Positions 25,251-33,492 of a stretch of DNA of 64,000 nucleotides are shown here, piece after piece; position 1 is the first letter of the stretch, and each line of letters begins with the position of its first letter. This DNA comes from CAYSYM01 sp964435115 (GTDB taxonomy: Bacteria; Chloroflexota; UBA6077; CF-72): positions 1-64,000 of the forward strand of contig CAYSYM010000002.1 in the NCBI GenBank assembly GCA_964435115.1, read 5' to 3'. The notes beneath the pieces were generated by a model that was not told the origin of the DNA, made no database searches, and was given only the letters and a program-made list of their open reading frames with translations. Position numbers and translations under genes: made by a program.

Positions 25251-26510
25251 ATGCGTGGTGCGATACCGAGGGTGCTGGCACGAGCTGGTGTTTTGGCAGC
25301 AGCCCTGATCCTGGCGCTCCTGCCGCTCGCCACCGGGGCGGCGGCGCAGCAGACGACGACGATTCGACTCTCGGGGTGGACGTCGAGTCCGGCCGAGGAG
25401 CGGCTCTTGCGCGCCCAGCTTGCGGACTTCGACCAGCTCTACCCAGAGATCATCGTGGTGTACGAGCCTGTCCCGCAGGACTTCCAGCCTAAGCTCGAGG
25501 CGATGATTGCGGCCGGCAACGAGCCTGATGTCTTCTACGTCGAGCTGGGCCAGGCACTGCGTCTGATGAGGAACAACGCCCTCCTGCGGCTGGACGACTA
25601 CATGGCATCCACGGGCACCTACTCCGAGGACTTCGCGCCGGCCCCGCTGGACGCGTACCGGTACGAAGGCTCGATCTACGGTATTCCCAAGGACTTCAAC
25701 ACCCTGGCGCTCTTCTACAACAGGGACCAGTTCGACGCGGCCGGGCTGCCGTACCCGACGCCGGATTGGACATGGGACGACCTGAAGAACGCCGCCGGGA
25801 CCCTCACGCAGCCTGGCGTGTGGGGGCTGACCACGCCGCCCGACGTGGCGCGGTTCGTCCCGTTCGTCTACCAAGCTGGCGGCCGCGTGATGAGCGATGA
25901 CTACTCGCAGGTGCTGCTCAACGCGCCCGAGGCTGTCCAGGCGATGGACTTCTACACCAGCTTCAAGCGCGAAGGGATCGGCGCCATGCCGGCCGACATG
26001 GGGGCCGGCGTTGGCTGGGCCGGCGATGCGTTCGGGCTCGGCAAGTCGGCCATGGTCCTCGAGGGCGGCTGGCTGATCCCCTACCTGCAGCAGAAGTATC
26101 CGGAGGTGAACTACGGCGCCACGGAGCTGCCGAAGGGTCCGGCAGGTCAGGCGAACCTCTTCTTCACCGTGAGCTACTCCATCTCCGCCCGGACCAAGGC
26201 GCCGGACGCGGCCTGGGCGCTGGTCAACTACCTGACCGGTCTGGAGAACCAGACGCGCGTGCTGCGCAGCGGCTTCGCGCTCCCGACGCGGCTGGCGCTG
26301 AAGGAAGACCCGTACTTCGGCGAGAACCTGGCGAGCGCGGCCATCTTCGCGGGCAACGCGTACGCCTGGCCGTTCAACTTCGGTCTGCGGAGCAACAAGG
26401 TCAACACGGCGATCAACGAGGCGCTGGAGCGCGTCCTGCTCGGCCGGCAGGGATCTGCAGACGCGATCGCCCAGGCCACCCGGGAGATCGAGGAGGCGAT
26501 CAGGGACTAG
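25251..26510 (+). CDS. ABC sugar-binding protein
   Basis: This is a 419-residue extracellular solute-binding protein (family 1, sugar type). A Sec signal (RVLARAGVLAAALILALLPL, cleaved after GAAAQ) exports it. The mature protein begins TTIRLSGWTSSPAEE and shows the family patterns LEAMIAAGNEPDVFYVELGQ, GIPKDFNTLALFYNRDQFD and a Trp/Gly-rich second lobe. No lipobox Cys is seen, so it may be free or held by other means. ATG 25251 follows GAGGAG by 7 bases. It is first of a three-gene importer; no ATPase is adjacent, so a shared MsiK-type ATPase is likely. Confidence 0.92.
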   Translation: MRGAIPRVLARAGVLAAALILALLPLATGAAAQQTTTIRLSGWTSSPAEERLLRAQLADFDQLYPEIIVVYEPVPQDFQPKLEAMIAAGNEPDVFYVELGQALRLMRNNALLRLDDYMASTGTYSEDFAPAPLDAYRYEGSIYGIPKDFNTLALFYNRDQFDAAGLPYPTPDWTWDDLKNAAGTLTQPGVWGLTTPPDVARFVPFVYQAGGRVMSDDYSQVLLNAPEAVQAMDFYTSFKREGIGAMPADMGAGVGWAGDAFGLGKSAMVLEGGWLIPYLQQKYPEVNYGATELPKGPAGQANLFFTVSYSISARTKAPDAAWALVNYLTGLENQTRVLRSGFALPTRLALKEDPYFGENLASAAIFAGNAYAWPFNFGLRSNKVNTAINEALERVLLGRQGSADAIAQATREIEEAIRD

Positions 26511-26522
26511 CGCGAGGTACGA

Positions 26523-27473
26523 ATGGCTTCTGCACTGGCGCCGGCGGCCGCGTCGCGACGCGGCCGCCGGCGCCGCTCGCTTGCCGAGACCGCCGCTGCC
26601 TACACCTTCCTGCTTCCGGCGATCCTGATCCTGGGGGTCATGATCCTCGGGTCGAGCCTGTACGCCTTCTACGTCAGCTTCCAGCGTACGGACCTGTTCA
26701 CCAGCGAGTTCGTGGGGCTGCGGAACTACGAGCGCCTGCTCACGTATTCAGACTTCCGCCGGGCGTTGCTTAACGTGGTCTACTACACCGCGGTCGTGGT
26801 ACCCACGCAGACCGCGGTGGCGCTGGCGCTAGCGCTCCTGGTGCAACGCGTCGTGCGTGGTCGAGGCATCTTCCGGACGACGTTCTACCTGCCGGCCATC
26901 ACCTCGTCCGTGGTCATGGGCATCGTCTTCAAGTGGCTGTACGACCGGGGCGGGTGGATCAACTTCAACCTGGGGCAGCTCGACAGCCTCGTCTCCACCC
27001 TCACGCTCGGACTCGTCCGCGTGCCCTGGGACATCCCCTGGCTCCAGCAGCCAGAGACCGCGCTGCCGGCCATCATGACCACCACCATCTGGTCGACGGC
27101 GGCCGACTTCACGGTCATCTTCGTGGCAGCGATCCTGGACATCCCCACTGAGATCCGGGAAGCCGCCTCGGTGGACGGCGCCGTGGGCTGGCGGCAGCTC
27201 TGGCACATCACGCTGCCCCTGCTGCGACCCGCGATCTTCCTCGCCATCGCCCTCGGGACCATCGGCTCCCTGCAGGTGTTCGACCAGGTGTACGTGATGA
27301 CCCAGGGCGGCCCCCTCAAGTCGACCCTGACGCCCGTCTACTTGATCTACACCGAGAGCTTCAAGGACTTCCGCGTCGGCCTGGCGGCGGCCATGGCGGC
27401 GGTCCTCTTCGTGCTGATCATGGCGGTGACGCTCCTCCAGCGCCGCTTCATCGACGTCACCATCGAGTACTGA
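26523..27473 (+). CDS. ABC sugar permease (MalF/UgpA type)
   Basis: This is a 316-residue inner-membrane permease with six predicted TM segments. A short Arg-rich cytoplasmic N-terminus precedes TM1 (AAAYTFLLPAILILGVMILG). The EAA loop that contacts the ATPase is EIREAASVDGAVGWRQLWHI followed by TLPLLRP. It begins 12 bases after the binding-protein stop and pairs with the next gene. Confidence 0.93.
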   Translation: MASALAPAAASRRGRRRRSLAETAAAYTFLLPAILILGVMILGSSLYAFYVSFQRTDLFTSEFVGLRNYERLLTYSDFRRALLNVVYYTAVVVPTQTAVALALALLVQRVVRGRGIFRTTFYLPAITSSVVMGIVFKWLYDRGGWINFNLGQLDSLVSTLTLGLVRVPWDIPWLQQPETALPAIMTTTIWSTAADFTVIFVAAILDIPTEIREAASVDGAVGWRQLWHITLPLLRPAIFLAIALGTIGSLQVFDQVYVMTQGGPLKSTLTPVYLIYTESFKDFRVGLAAAMAAVLFVLIMAVTLLQRRFIDVTIEY

Positions 27474-27483
27474 GGGAGCGGCC

Positions 27484-28374
27484 ATGGACTCGACGCTGGC
27501 TCTGTCTCGGGAATCTGCCGCCGTGCAGCCGAGGCGGAGGCGTCGGCCGCTACCCCTGCCATTCGGACAGCTCCTGCTCTACGTCCTGCTGGTGGCGCTG
27601 TCGGTCGTCGCCCTGGCGCCGCTGATCCTGATGGTCCTGGGGTCGTTCAAGACCCCCGCCGAGGTGACGGCCTACCCACCCACGCTGTTCCCACGACGCT
27701 GGCTGTGGGAGAACTACGTGGCGGTCTGGCAGGAGCTGCCGCTCTTCCCGCGCTGGTTCCTCAACAGCGTCGTCCTCTCGCTGGCGGTGACGGGGCTCAA
27801 CGTCTTCCTGTCCGCGCTGGCCGGCTATGCGCTCGCCCGGCTCCGCTTCCCGGGGCGGGACGCCATCTTCGTCGCGGTCCTGGCCACGCTGATGATTCCG
27901 CTGGCCGTACAGCTCATCCCGCGCTACCTCCTCCTGAACATGGCCTCCCTCATCAACACCTACGTGGCGGTGATCCTGCCGAACATCTCCACTGGCGTGG
28001 GCATCTTTCTGATGACCCAGTTCATGAAGGGGATCCCCCGTGAGCTCGAGGAAGCGGCCGTCATCGACGGAGCCGGCCGCTTCTCCACCTTCTGGAGGGT
28101 GATCCTGCCGCTCTCGCAGCCCGCCATGGTGGCCCTGGCCATCTACAGCTTCAAGGGCCAGTGGAACGACTTCCTGTGGCCGCTGGTGGTGCTGAATTCG
28201 AACGACATGTGGACGCTGCCGGTTGGCCTCTCCGGTCTGGCCAGCCAGGTCTACCAGGCGAACCTCAACTGGATCCTGGTCGGCTCGGTCTTCACCACCC
28301 TGCCCATGGTGGTGGTGTTCTTCCTCTTCCAGCGGCACTTCGTCCAGGGGATCACGACGACCGGGTTCAAGTAG
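27484..28374 (+). CDS. ABC sugar permease (MalG/UgpE type)
   Basis: This is a 296-residue second permease subunit. TM1 is LLLYVLLVALSVVALAPLIL, followed by the family stretch MVLGSFKTPAEVTAYPPTLFP. The EAA loop is ELEEAAVIDGAGRFSTFWRV then ILPLSQP. It starts 10 bases after the MalF-type gene. The operon ends here without an ATPase gene. Confidence 0.93.
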   Translation: MDSTLALSRESAAVQPRRRRRPLPLPFGQLLLYVLLVALSVVALAPLILMVLGSFKTPAEVTAYPPTLFPRRWLWENYVAVWQELPLFPRWFLNSVVLSLAVTGLNVFLSALAGYALARLRFPGRDAIFVAVLATLMIPLAVQLIPRYLLLNMASLINTYVAVILPNISTGVGIFLMTQFMKGIPRELEEAAVIDGAGRFSTFWRVILPLSQPAMVALAIYSFKGQWNDFLWPLVVLNSNDMWTLPVGLSGLASQVYQANLNWILVGSVFTTLPMVVVFFLFQRHFVQGITTTGFK

Positions 28375-28501
28375 CCAGGATCGGCCGGGGGCATCACGAC
28401 CGCCACAGGAGTCAAGCCCCGGTGGCTGGGCTCGAATCGAGCGCGCGAGTGACGCGTTATCCCGCCCAGAGTGTGACGCCACCCTTGCACTGCAGCATTG
28501 A

Positions 28502-28787
28502 ATGGCGGAAGAGCGACAGGGAGTCACGCCCGTGGCGATCGTGAGGGAGCGGCTGCACCAGCTCGTGGAGGAGCTTGGCGACGAGGAAGTGCCGGTGGCT
28601 GAGCGGTACTTGGAGGAGCTCAAGGCGGCCAAGCAGGACCCGGTGCGGCGCGCGCTGCTGACGGCAGCGGTGGACGACGAGCCCGAGACGGAGGAGGAGC
28701 GGGCTGCCATTGCCGCGGGGGCTGGAAGCGCTCGAGCGCGGGGAGACCGTCTCGACCGAGGAGTTGCGCCGCGAGTTCGGCTGGTGA
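28502..28787 (+). pseudogene. RelB/RHH-type antitoxin gene, frameshifted
   Basis: The first 70 or so codons read as a small acidic antitoxin (VRERLHQLVEELGDEEVP, LTAAVDDEPETEEERAAIAA). After the G5 run at 28717-28721 the correct sequence continues in the next frame as GLEALERGETVSTEELRREF, then GW and TGA 28785-28787, the usual end of such antitoxins. One G too many therefore splits the gene and, as written, joins its first part in frame to the toxin. This could be a real inactivating mutation, a slippage site or a base-calling error. Confidence 0.7.
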
Positions 28788-29044
28788 CGTGGGAGGAGGT
28801 CGCCTGGGCGGAACCGGCTCGCAAGGACCTTCGTCGTTTGGACCCGCAGGTGCAGGAACGCGTCGTCCGAGCCGTGTTGCGCTGTGCCGAAACCGGCCAG
28901 GGGAACGTGAAGAAGCCGGAGGGCCACCCGAGTCAGTGGCGGCTCCGGGTGGGCGATTGGCGGGTGCGCTTCGCCTACGACGACGCTGAGCCGGTCCTGC
29001 GGGTTGTGCGCGTGCTACCCCGTGGGCGGGCCTACCGGGACTGA
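28784..29044 (+). CDS. RelE/ParE-type toxin
   Basis: This is an 86-residue RelE-fold toxin: VAWAEPARKDLRRLDPQVQE, then HPSQWRLRVGDWRVRFAYDD, and VVRVLPRGRAYRD at the end. RelE toxins cleave mRNA on the ribosome, ParE toxins inhibit gyrase; the sequence alone does not decide, though the W-RLRVGDWRVRF core is RelE-like. GTG 28784 overlaps the antitoxin stop (GTGA), the usual coupling in such modules. Because the antitoxin frame is broken, toxin synthesis or activity here is uncertain. Confidence 0.82.
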   Translation: MTWEEVAWAEPARKDLRRLDPQVQERVVRAVLRCAETGQGNVKKPEGHPSQWRLRVGDWRVRFAYDDAEPVLRVVRVLPRGRAYRD

Positions 29045-29239
29045 CTGAACCCGAGCTCGTCTCCGTCGCATACGCTCCTGCCTCTGCGCGCCGGGGCGGC
29101 ACTCGTCTTGCGGCGGGGCCGGCGACGGGGAGGTGGCGTCGCACGCGCAGGTAGGGGTTTTCACTCACCCCAGGATGAGTGGTTCGGCGCTGTCGACCCT
29201 CGTGTGCAAGCGGTACCGATATGGACAGGAGGAACGCGC

Positions 29240-29398
29240 ATGCAGGGAGCGATCCACACGGAGGCGGACTGCCGGCGTGCCCGGCCACCGCCCGGAACGG
29301 CGGCGGCCGAACCGGCTCCCGGAGCGGAGCGCCCTCGGACGGGCAGGCCATACTCCGCGCTCGTCGCGGCTCCGCTCACGGGCGGAGCGGCGCGCTGA
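29240..29398 (+). CDS. possible 52-residue protein
   Basis: The only support is a strong AGGAGG 8 bases before ATG 29240 and an open frame to TGA 29398. The product is Pro, Ala and Arg rich (RRARPPPGTAAAEPAPGA), with no family resemblance. It may be a small gene or a chance frame in the leader of the next gene. The rest of 29045-29465 shows nothing else. Confidence 0.3.
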   Translation: MQGAIHTEADCRRARPPPGTAAAEPAPGAERPRTGRPYSALVAAPLTGGAAR

Positions 29399-29465
29399 GG
29401 AGAGGAGGTGAGGTCTGTACCAGTGAACGAGCCGAGTGAGATGCGTTGGAGGAAGGAGAACGACC

Positions 29466-29744
29466 ATGGGTATCTGGGGATTCATCGTGCTGCTGGTTGG
29501 CGCGGCGGTACTGGGCTTCGCGGCTCAGGCGGTCGGCAGAGCACGCTACACGTACGAGTGGGTGATCGCCGGACTGGGCGCGGCGGTGGGCGCCTACGTG
29601 GCCAGCGAGTGGCTGGGCGTCGCGAGCACCTGGGGGCCGGAGCTGGACGGGCTGTTCGTCCTGCCGGCGCTGATCGGCGCCGTCATTCTCGGCGGCATCG
29701 TCGACCTGGTGACCCGCTTCACGGGCCAGCCAGCCGGCTCCTAG
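29466..29744 (+). CDS. GlsB/YeaQ/YmgE-type small membrane protein
   Basis: This is a 92-residue membrane protein with three hydrophobic segments: GFIVLLVGAAVLGFAAQAV, WVIAGLGAAVGAYVASEWL and VLPALIGAVILGGIVDLVTR. The layout matches the transglycosylase-associated/GlsB family of small stress-related membrane proteins, whose role is poorly known. GGAGGAAGGAG precedes ATG 29466. A strong hairpin follows 8 bases after the stop. Confidence 0.7.
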   Translation: MGIWGFIVLLVGAAVLGFAAQAVGRARYTYEWVIAGLGAAVGAYVASEWLGVASTWGPELDGLFVLPALIGAVILGGIVDLVTRFTGQPAGS

Positions 29745-29752
29745 CGCCATAC

Positions 29753-29781
29753 GGGGCCGGGGCTGCGCCAGCCCCGGCCCC
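29753..29781 (+). terminator. perfect 12-bp hairpin
   Basis: GGGGCCGGGGCT and AGCCCCGGCCCC pair around GCGCC, 8 bases after the GlsB-like stop codon. Confidence 0.75.
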
Positions 29782-29805
29782 CGAGCGCGCTGCGCTTCCT
29801 GGTGA

Positions 29806-29875
29806 CCGGGCTCAGGACGTGGGCTACCCTTTATGGTACGCATCCGCGGAGCGCCGGCCCACGTCCTGAGCCCGG
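29806..29875. repeat. perfect 19-bp inverted repeat with 32-nt loop
   Basis: The left arm 29806-29824 and right arm 29857-29875 are exact complements (core GCTCAGGACGTGGGC). It differs from the 19346 hairpin arms by two paired changes that keep base pairing, and shares the ACGTGGGC core. Confidence 0.8.
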
Positions 29876-29993
29876 GCGAGCTGCCTGGTCCAGCGTGGCG
29901 GGAATGCCGCCGTGTCCCGGCGCGCAGGCACGCGCCAGCCCCACGCGCGGCGCGCGCAGACGAGCGGCTCGCCGAGCGGCGCCGCCAGCGCCG

Positions 29994-30096
29994 GTGACCC
30001 TGCTCGATGCCTACGCCCTGATCGCGTTCCTGGTCGGCGGGCCCGCGACGGCGCGGGTGCGGGCGATCCTGCGCGACGGCGGCGCGGCGGGCGCCG
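29994..30096 (+). pseudogene. VapC-like PIN toxin, N-terminal fragment
   Basis: From GTG 29994 the frame reads TLLDAYALIAFLVGGPATAR then VRAILRDGG, the usual first strand and helix of a VapC PIN nuclease with its first catalytic Asp (LLDAYA). The similarity stops near 30090, where an unrelated frame with transposase-like sequence begins. The remaining PIN acidic residues are absent, so the fragment should be inactive. Confidence 0.65.
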
Positions 30097-30288
30097 GACG
30101 GCCAGCTCCCGGAGAGCCCCGAGCAGGTGATGGACTGGCTGGCCGCCCAGGTCCGGGGCTGGAACGCCGACCCGGCGCCCTTCGTGTGGGGCGGCACGCG
30201 TGCCGCCCGGCGCCAGCGGGCCCGTGCACGCCACCACGCCCTGGCCGGCGCGGCGGGCTACCCACACCGACCGATAGCGCGGCGGTAA
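30097..30288 (+). mobile_element. C-terminal remnant of an IS630-like transposase
   Basis: An open frame ending at TAA 30286-30288 reads PEQVMDWLAAQVRGWNADPA then PFVWGGTRAARRQRARARHH. The WN-x-xP-x-PFVWGG-x-RAARR tail is characteristic, from memory, of IS630-family transposases. No N-terminal part, DDE residues or inverted repeats were found, and it abuts a VapC fragment, so this is a relic left by insertion and deletion. The family call is by motif recall only. Confidence 0.55.
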
Positions 30289-30443
30289 TCCGCGGCCTAG
30301 CATGCCAATGGCTGCCGACATCAGAACCGACCCACTAGCGCGCTGGAGGCCTCCGGCCGTGAGCCTCGGGCGCCGGGCGCCCCGGACGTCCGGATGGGCG
30401 TGCCCTGCTCCGGGGCCGTGGTCCGGGCGCATCGACCTCCTCG

Positions 30444-30659
30444 TCAACAGCAACTGTGGCCCGATTCCTTGTCCTCGGCCCTGAAGAACCTGACGAGCTG
30501 CCGCCACAGGCGCGGCAGCGCCCGCGCATAGGCGCCGGGCGTGGCCTCGAAGAGCCGCCGGCACCGCATCGAGCAGAACCGGTACGTTTCCCCCTTGTAG
30601 TCGAACGAGAAGACGTACGGCTCCCGGCTCACATCGTGCTTGCAGACCACGTCGATCAT
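30444..30659 (-). CDS. YHS-domain protein
   Basis: This is a 71-residue protein made of one YHS-type metal-binding domain: DVVCKHDVSREPYVFSFDYK then GETYRFCSMRCRRLFE. The three cysteines (Cys-Lys-His, FCSMRC) are the usual copper/heavy-metal ligands of such domains. A basic helix follows, and the protein ends SGHSCC, an extra His and Cys pair that may bind metal. ATG 30659 is preferred; a GTG 12 bases upstream is also possible. It has no operon partner on this strand. Confidence 0.8.
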   Translation of the reverse strand: MIDVVCKHDVSREPYVFSFDYKGETYRFCSMRCRRLFEATPGAYARALPRLWRQLVRFFRAEDKESGHSCC

Positions 30660-31150
30660 GCGAGTCCCCACCGCGGCGGGCGAGCGCCACCTTCAGACGG
30701 CGTCGCCGGCGTGGGCCACGTTCGCCCGCGCCGGTAGCATCGCGCGGCGGGCTGAAGGCCCGCTGAGCGGCGGCTGACGATTGGCTGAGCAGCACGCACG
30801 GTCCCCTCCTCGGCCGCCCACCGCCATACGTGCATCCGAGGTCGCCGCCTTCACCCACCGAGTGACGCGTTCCACCTGGCATCCACGGGTTCGGCTGCCC
30901 CCGCGGCCGGGCGCCAGGGGGTGGCGCAGCCAGGGCCAAGGCCGCGGGCCGGCTGGCCACCAGCGGGGACCGGTCCGAGTAGACTGTTACCCAACCCCCA
31001 ACCCCGAGAGCCTCGCACTACGCGGTCCGCCACGAGCGCGGGGCTCTGCCGGCGGCCCGGGCAGGCGCGCCCGCGCGAGCTGCGGCCCCGGCAGTGACGC
31101 AGGGCTTTCCCCATCCACTTCCCACTACCCCCGGACCCGGATCCCTCCCG
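30660..31150. other. intergenic stretch before lipA
   Basis: No gene is supported. On the minus strand, 30990-31006 reads as two G-rich heptads (GGGGGTT, GGGTAAC), resembling the arrays elsewhere. Confidence 0.35.
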
Positions 31151-32089
31151 ATGCTCGAGCTTCCCACCCTGAACGTCCCCCGTGCACGGCCGCTCTCGCC
31201 GCAGACCGCCCCGCCCCTCCATGGAGCCCGCCCGGCGTGGCTGAAGGTGCGCCTCTCGCAGGGGCCGCACTTCAGGGAGCTCAAGGGGCTCATGCGCGAG
31301 CAGGGGCTGCACACGATCTGCGAGGAGGCGCTCTGCCCGAACATCGGCGAGTGCTGGGGCGAGTTTCGCACCGCGTCATTCCTGATCCTGGGCGATGTCT
31401 GCACCCGCAACTGTGGGTTCTGCGACGTCAAGACGGGCCGGCCCGGAGAGGTCGATTGGACCGAGCCGCGGCGGCTCGCCCGGGCGGTCGCCCGGCTGAA
31501 GCTACGTCACGTGGTGATCACCTCCGTCACGCGCGACGACCTGGCCGATGGCGGGGCGGCGATCTTCGCGGCCACCATCCGCCAACTGAAGCGCCAGGAT
31601 CAGGGGCTCGGCGTGGAGGTCCTGGTGCCCGACTTCCAGGGTAACTGGGAGGCCCTGGCGGTGGTCATGGAGGCCGGGCCCGACATCCTCAACCACAACC
31701 TGGAGACCGTCCCGCGCCTGTACCGGCGGGTCCGGCCCAAGGCGGTCTACACGCAGTCGCTCGAGCTGCTGCGGCGCGCGAAGGAGCTGGCGCCGCGCGT
31801 GCCCACGAAGTCTGGGCTCATGGTTGGCCTCGGGGAGACGATGGACGAGCTGCTGGCCGTGATGCGCGACCTGCGCACCCAGGGCGTGGACGTCCTGACC
31901 ATCGGGCAGTACATGCGCCCGAGCATGAAGCACCTGCCGGTGGAGCGATACGTCCACCCGGACGAGTTCGCCGCGTACCGGTCGGCCGCGAAGCAGATGG
32001 GATTCAAGCACGTCGAGAGCGGCCCCCGCGTGCGGTCCAGCTACCACGCACACGACCAGGCGGCGCAGGCGAGCCTGGCAACCGCGTGA
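31151..32089 (+). CDS. lipA: lipoyl synthase
   Basis: This is a 312-residue radical-SAM enzyme that inserts two sulfurs into octanoyl groups on lipoyl domains. The auxiliary cluster motif is CEEALCPNIGEC, the radical SAM CxxxCxxC is DVCTRNCGFCDVKTGRP, and the C-terminal RSSYHA Ser motif closes the auxiliary cluster. Other family marks are TSVTRDDLADGGA, NHNLETVPRLY and TIGQYMRPS. ATG 31151 is preferred to the GTG at 31094 because the family N-terminus is short; the ribosome site is weak. No lipB is adjacent. Confidence 0.95.
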   Translation: MLELPTLNVPRARPLSPQTAPPLHGARPAWLKVRLSQGPHFRELKGLMREQGLHTICEEALCPNIGECWGEFRTASFLILGDVCTRNCGFCDVKTGRPGEVDWTEPRRLARAVARLKLRHVVITSVTRDDLADGGAAIFAATIRQLKRQDQGLGVEVLVPDFQGNWEALAVVMEAGPDILNHNLETVPRLYRRVRPKAVYTQSLELLRRAKELAPRVPTKSGLMVGLGETMDELLAVMRDLRTQGVDVLTIGQYMRPSMKHLPVERYVHPDEFAAYRSAAKQMGFKHVESGPRVRSSYHAHDQAAQASLATA

Positions 32090-32348
32090 GCCGTTTCGCG
32101 CTGAAGCCGCGGCCGCCTGGCGGTCCCGGGGCCTGGCACCAACCAGCGTGGTTCGATGCTCCGCCGGCTGGGCAGGCAGGCCCCTTCACCCGCTCGCTGC
32201 ACTCGCGTCCTCTCCCCGCGCAGGGCGAGGGGCGGCTATGTGGACGAAGCGCCGTGAGACTCTCGGAAGATCGCGAGAGCCCGGGGACGAATCGGCGCCG
32301 GAGGGCCACGCCTGCATAGAATAGGTGCGCCCCCGGCTGGCCGATCCA
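32090..32348. other. intergenic stretch with -10-like TAGAAT
   Basis: TAGAAT at 32317-32322 is a candidate -10 for the next gene, with a leader of about 20 nt. A CCTCTCCCCGC / GCGAGGGG-type imperfect inverted repeat lies near 32211-32232. No gene is seen. Confidence 0.4.
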
Positions 32349-32687
32349 GTGAGCACCTCTGACACCGAGCACGTCGACGCCACCAGCCGGATCGAGCTGG
32401 CCGGGGTGGGGGGGGCCGAGATGGCGGCGGGCCTGCCGTCGCCGCCCGACTTTGCCCCGACGGCCGAGCCCGACCCAGTCAGCCCCACGTATGTCCACGT
32501 GGGCGACGAGCAGGTGGGTAGCGACGTGCTCTACGTCCCACTCGCCGTCACCGTGGGTGACGGCTTCAAGTTCGGCTGCGGCTTCTTCATGGCTCTCATT
32601 CTGACGCTCCTCCTGGGCTTCGTGCTCGCCGCCGCGCTGTTCGCGCTGGTCAGCGTGATGGGTCTGAACCTTCCGGTCAGCCGCTGA
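32349..32687 (+). CDS. hypothetical single-pass membrane protein
   Basis: This encodes 112 residues: an acidic, Pro-rich N-terminal part and one long membrane segment (FFMALILTLLLGFVLAAALF). It begins at GTG 32349, just downstream of a -10-like box. No family is recognised. It lies 73 bases upstream of another membrane-protein gene. Confidence 0.55.
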   Translation: MSTSDTEHVDATSRIELAGVGGAEMAAGLPSPPDFAPTAEPDPVSPTYVHVGDEQVGSDVLYVPLAVTVGDGFKFGCGFFMALILTLLLGFVLAAALFALVSVMGLNLPVSR

Positions 32688-32746
32688 CGGCCTGCCCGGC
32701 CGCCTCGCGCGCGGCGTTCAGCGGACTCGCCGCCGCAGGCCGGCCG

Positions 32747-32752
32747 TACAAT
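32747..32752 (+). promoter_or_regulatory. -10 box TACAAT, leaderless arrangement
   Basis: Only 8 bases separate TACAAT from ATG 32761, so the transcript would start at or next to the start codon. No ribosome site is present. Confidence 0.55.
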
Positions 32753-32760
32753 CGCCAGGC

Positions 32761-33492
32761 ATGCCACCCCTCCGGGTGCTCTGGGCGGCGCTGGTTGGTC
32801 TGTATGACGAGACCGTCGTCCTGGTCGGCGGGAACCTCGTCTGGCTTGCGACCAGCCTCCCGTTCCTCGTCCTGGTCGTCGCGCTGCTTCTGCCGTTCGT
32901 CGGCGCGCCCGCGGAGGCAGGGCAGCAAGGCATCGTCTGGCCTGCGGTCGCGGCCGCCTGGCTGGTGCTGTTCCTCCCTACGCCGGGCACCTTCGGCCTG
33001 GGCGCGCTGGCTCGGGCGACGGCGGCTGGCGAGGCGCCGCGGCTGGCGATGGCCTGGGCGACGCTGGGCCGGACGTGGCGCCTGGCGCTGGCGCTCTCCT
33101 TCACCAGCCTCGTGGGCTTCGCGCTCCTGGCAGTCAACCTCTCCTTCTACGCCGCGGTGGGCGAGGGGTGGCTGAAGCTGGTCGGCGTCCTCTGGCTGTA
33201 CGGGGCGCTGTTCTGGCTCGGCATGCAGCTCTACCTCGTGCCCCTGGCGCTCCACCGCGAGCGGCCTCGCCTGCTGGACCTGTACCGAAGAGCGGCGTTG
33301 CTGACGCTCGGACACGCCCCCGCGACACTGACGCTCGTCGGCACCCTGACGCTCGTCGGGCTCCTCAGCCTCGTGTTCCTGCCGCTCTACGCGCTGGCGA
33401 TGGGCGCGTTCGTCGCGCTGGTCCAGGCGTACGGGTTCCGCGAGCTGCGGCGGCGCCACGGCGACCTCTCGGAGGGGGTGGAGGAGGCGTGA
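32761..33492 (+). CDS. DUF624-like polytopic membrane protein
   Basis: This is a 243-residue protein with about six membrane segments (including LVWLATSLPFLVLVVALLLP, LVGFALLAVNLSFYAAVG and LTLVGTLTLVGLLSLVFLPL). The layout and the TPGTFGLGALARATAAGE stretch resemble DUF624/YesL proteins of unknown function. It is probably leaderless. Its stop overlaps the GTG of the PASTA kinase gene, so it may act with that kinase. Confidence 0.7.
   Translation: MPPLRVLWAALVGLYDETVVLVGGNLVWLATSLPFLVLVVALLLPFVGAPAEAGQQGIVWPAVAAAWLVLFLPTPGTFGLGALARATAAGEAPRLAMAWATLGRTWRLALALSFTSLVGFALLAVNLSFYAAVGEGWLKLVGVLWLYGALFWLGMQLYLVPLALHRERPRLLDLYRRAALLTLGHAPATLTLVGTLTLVGLLSLVFLPLYALAMGAFVALVQAYGFRELRRRHGDLSEGVEEA

Noticed and set aside
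29881..29997. Possible antitoxin gene just before the VapC fragment
   Set aside because: A frame ending ADERLAERRRQRR overlaps the VapC start as an antitoxin might, but the upstream part shows no antitoxin fold or start site.
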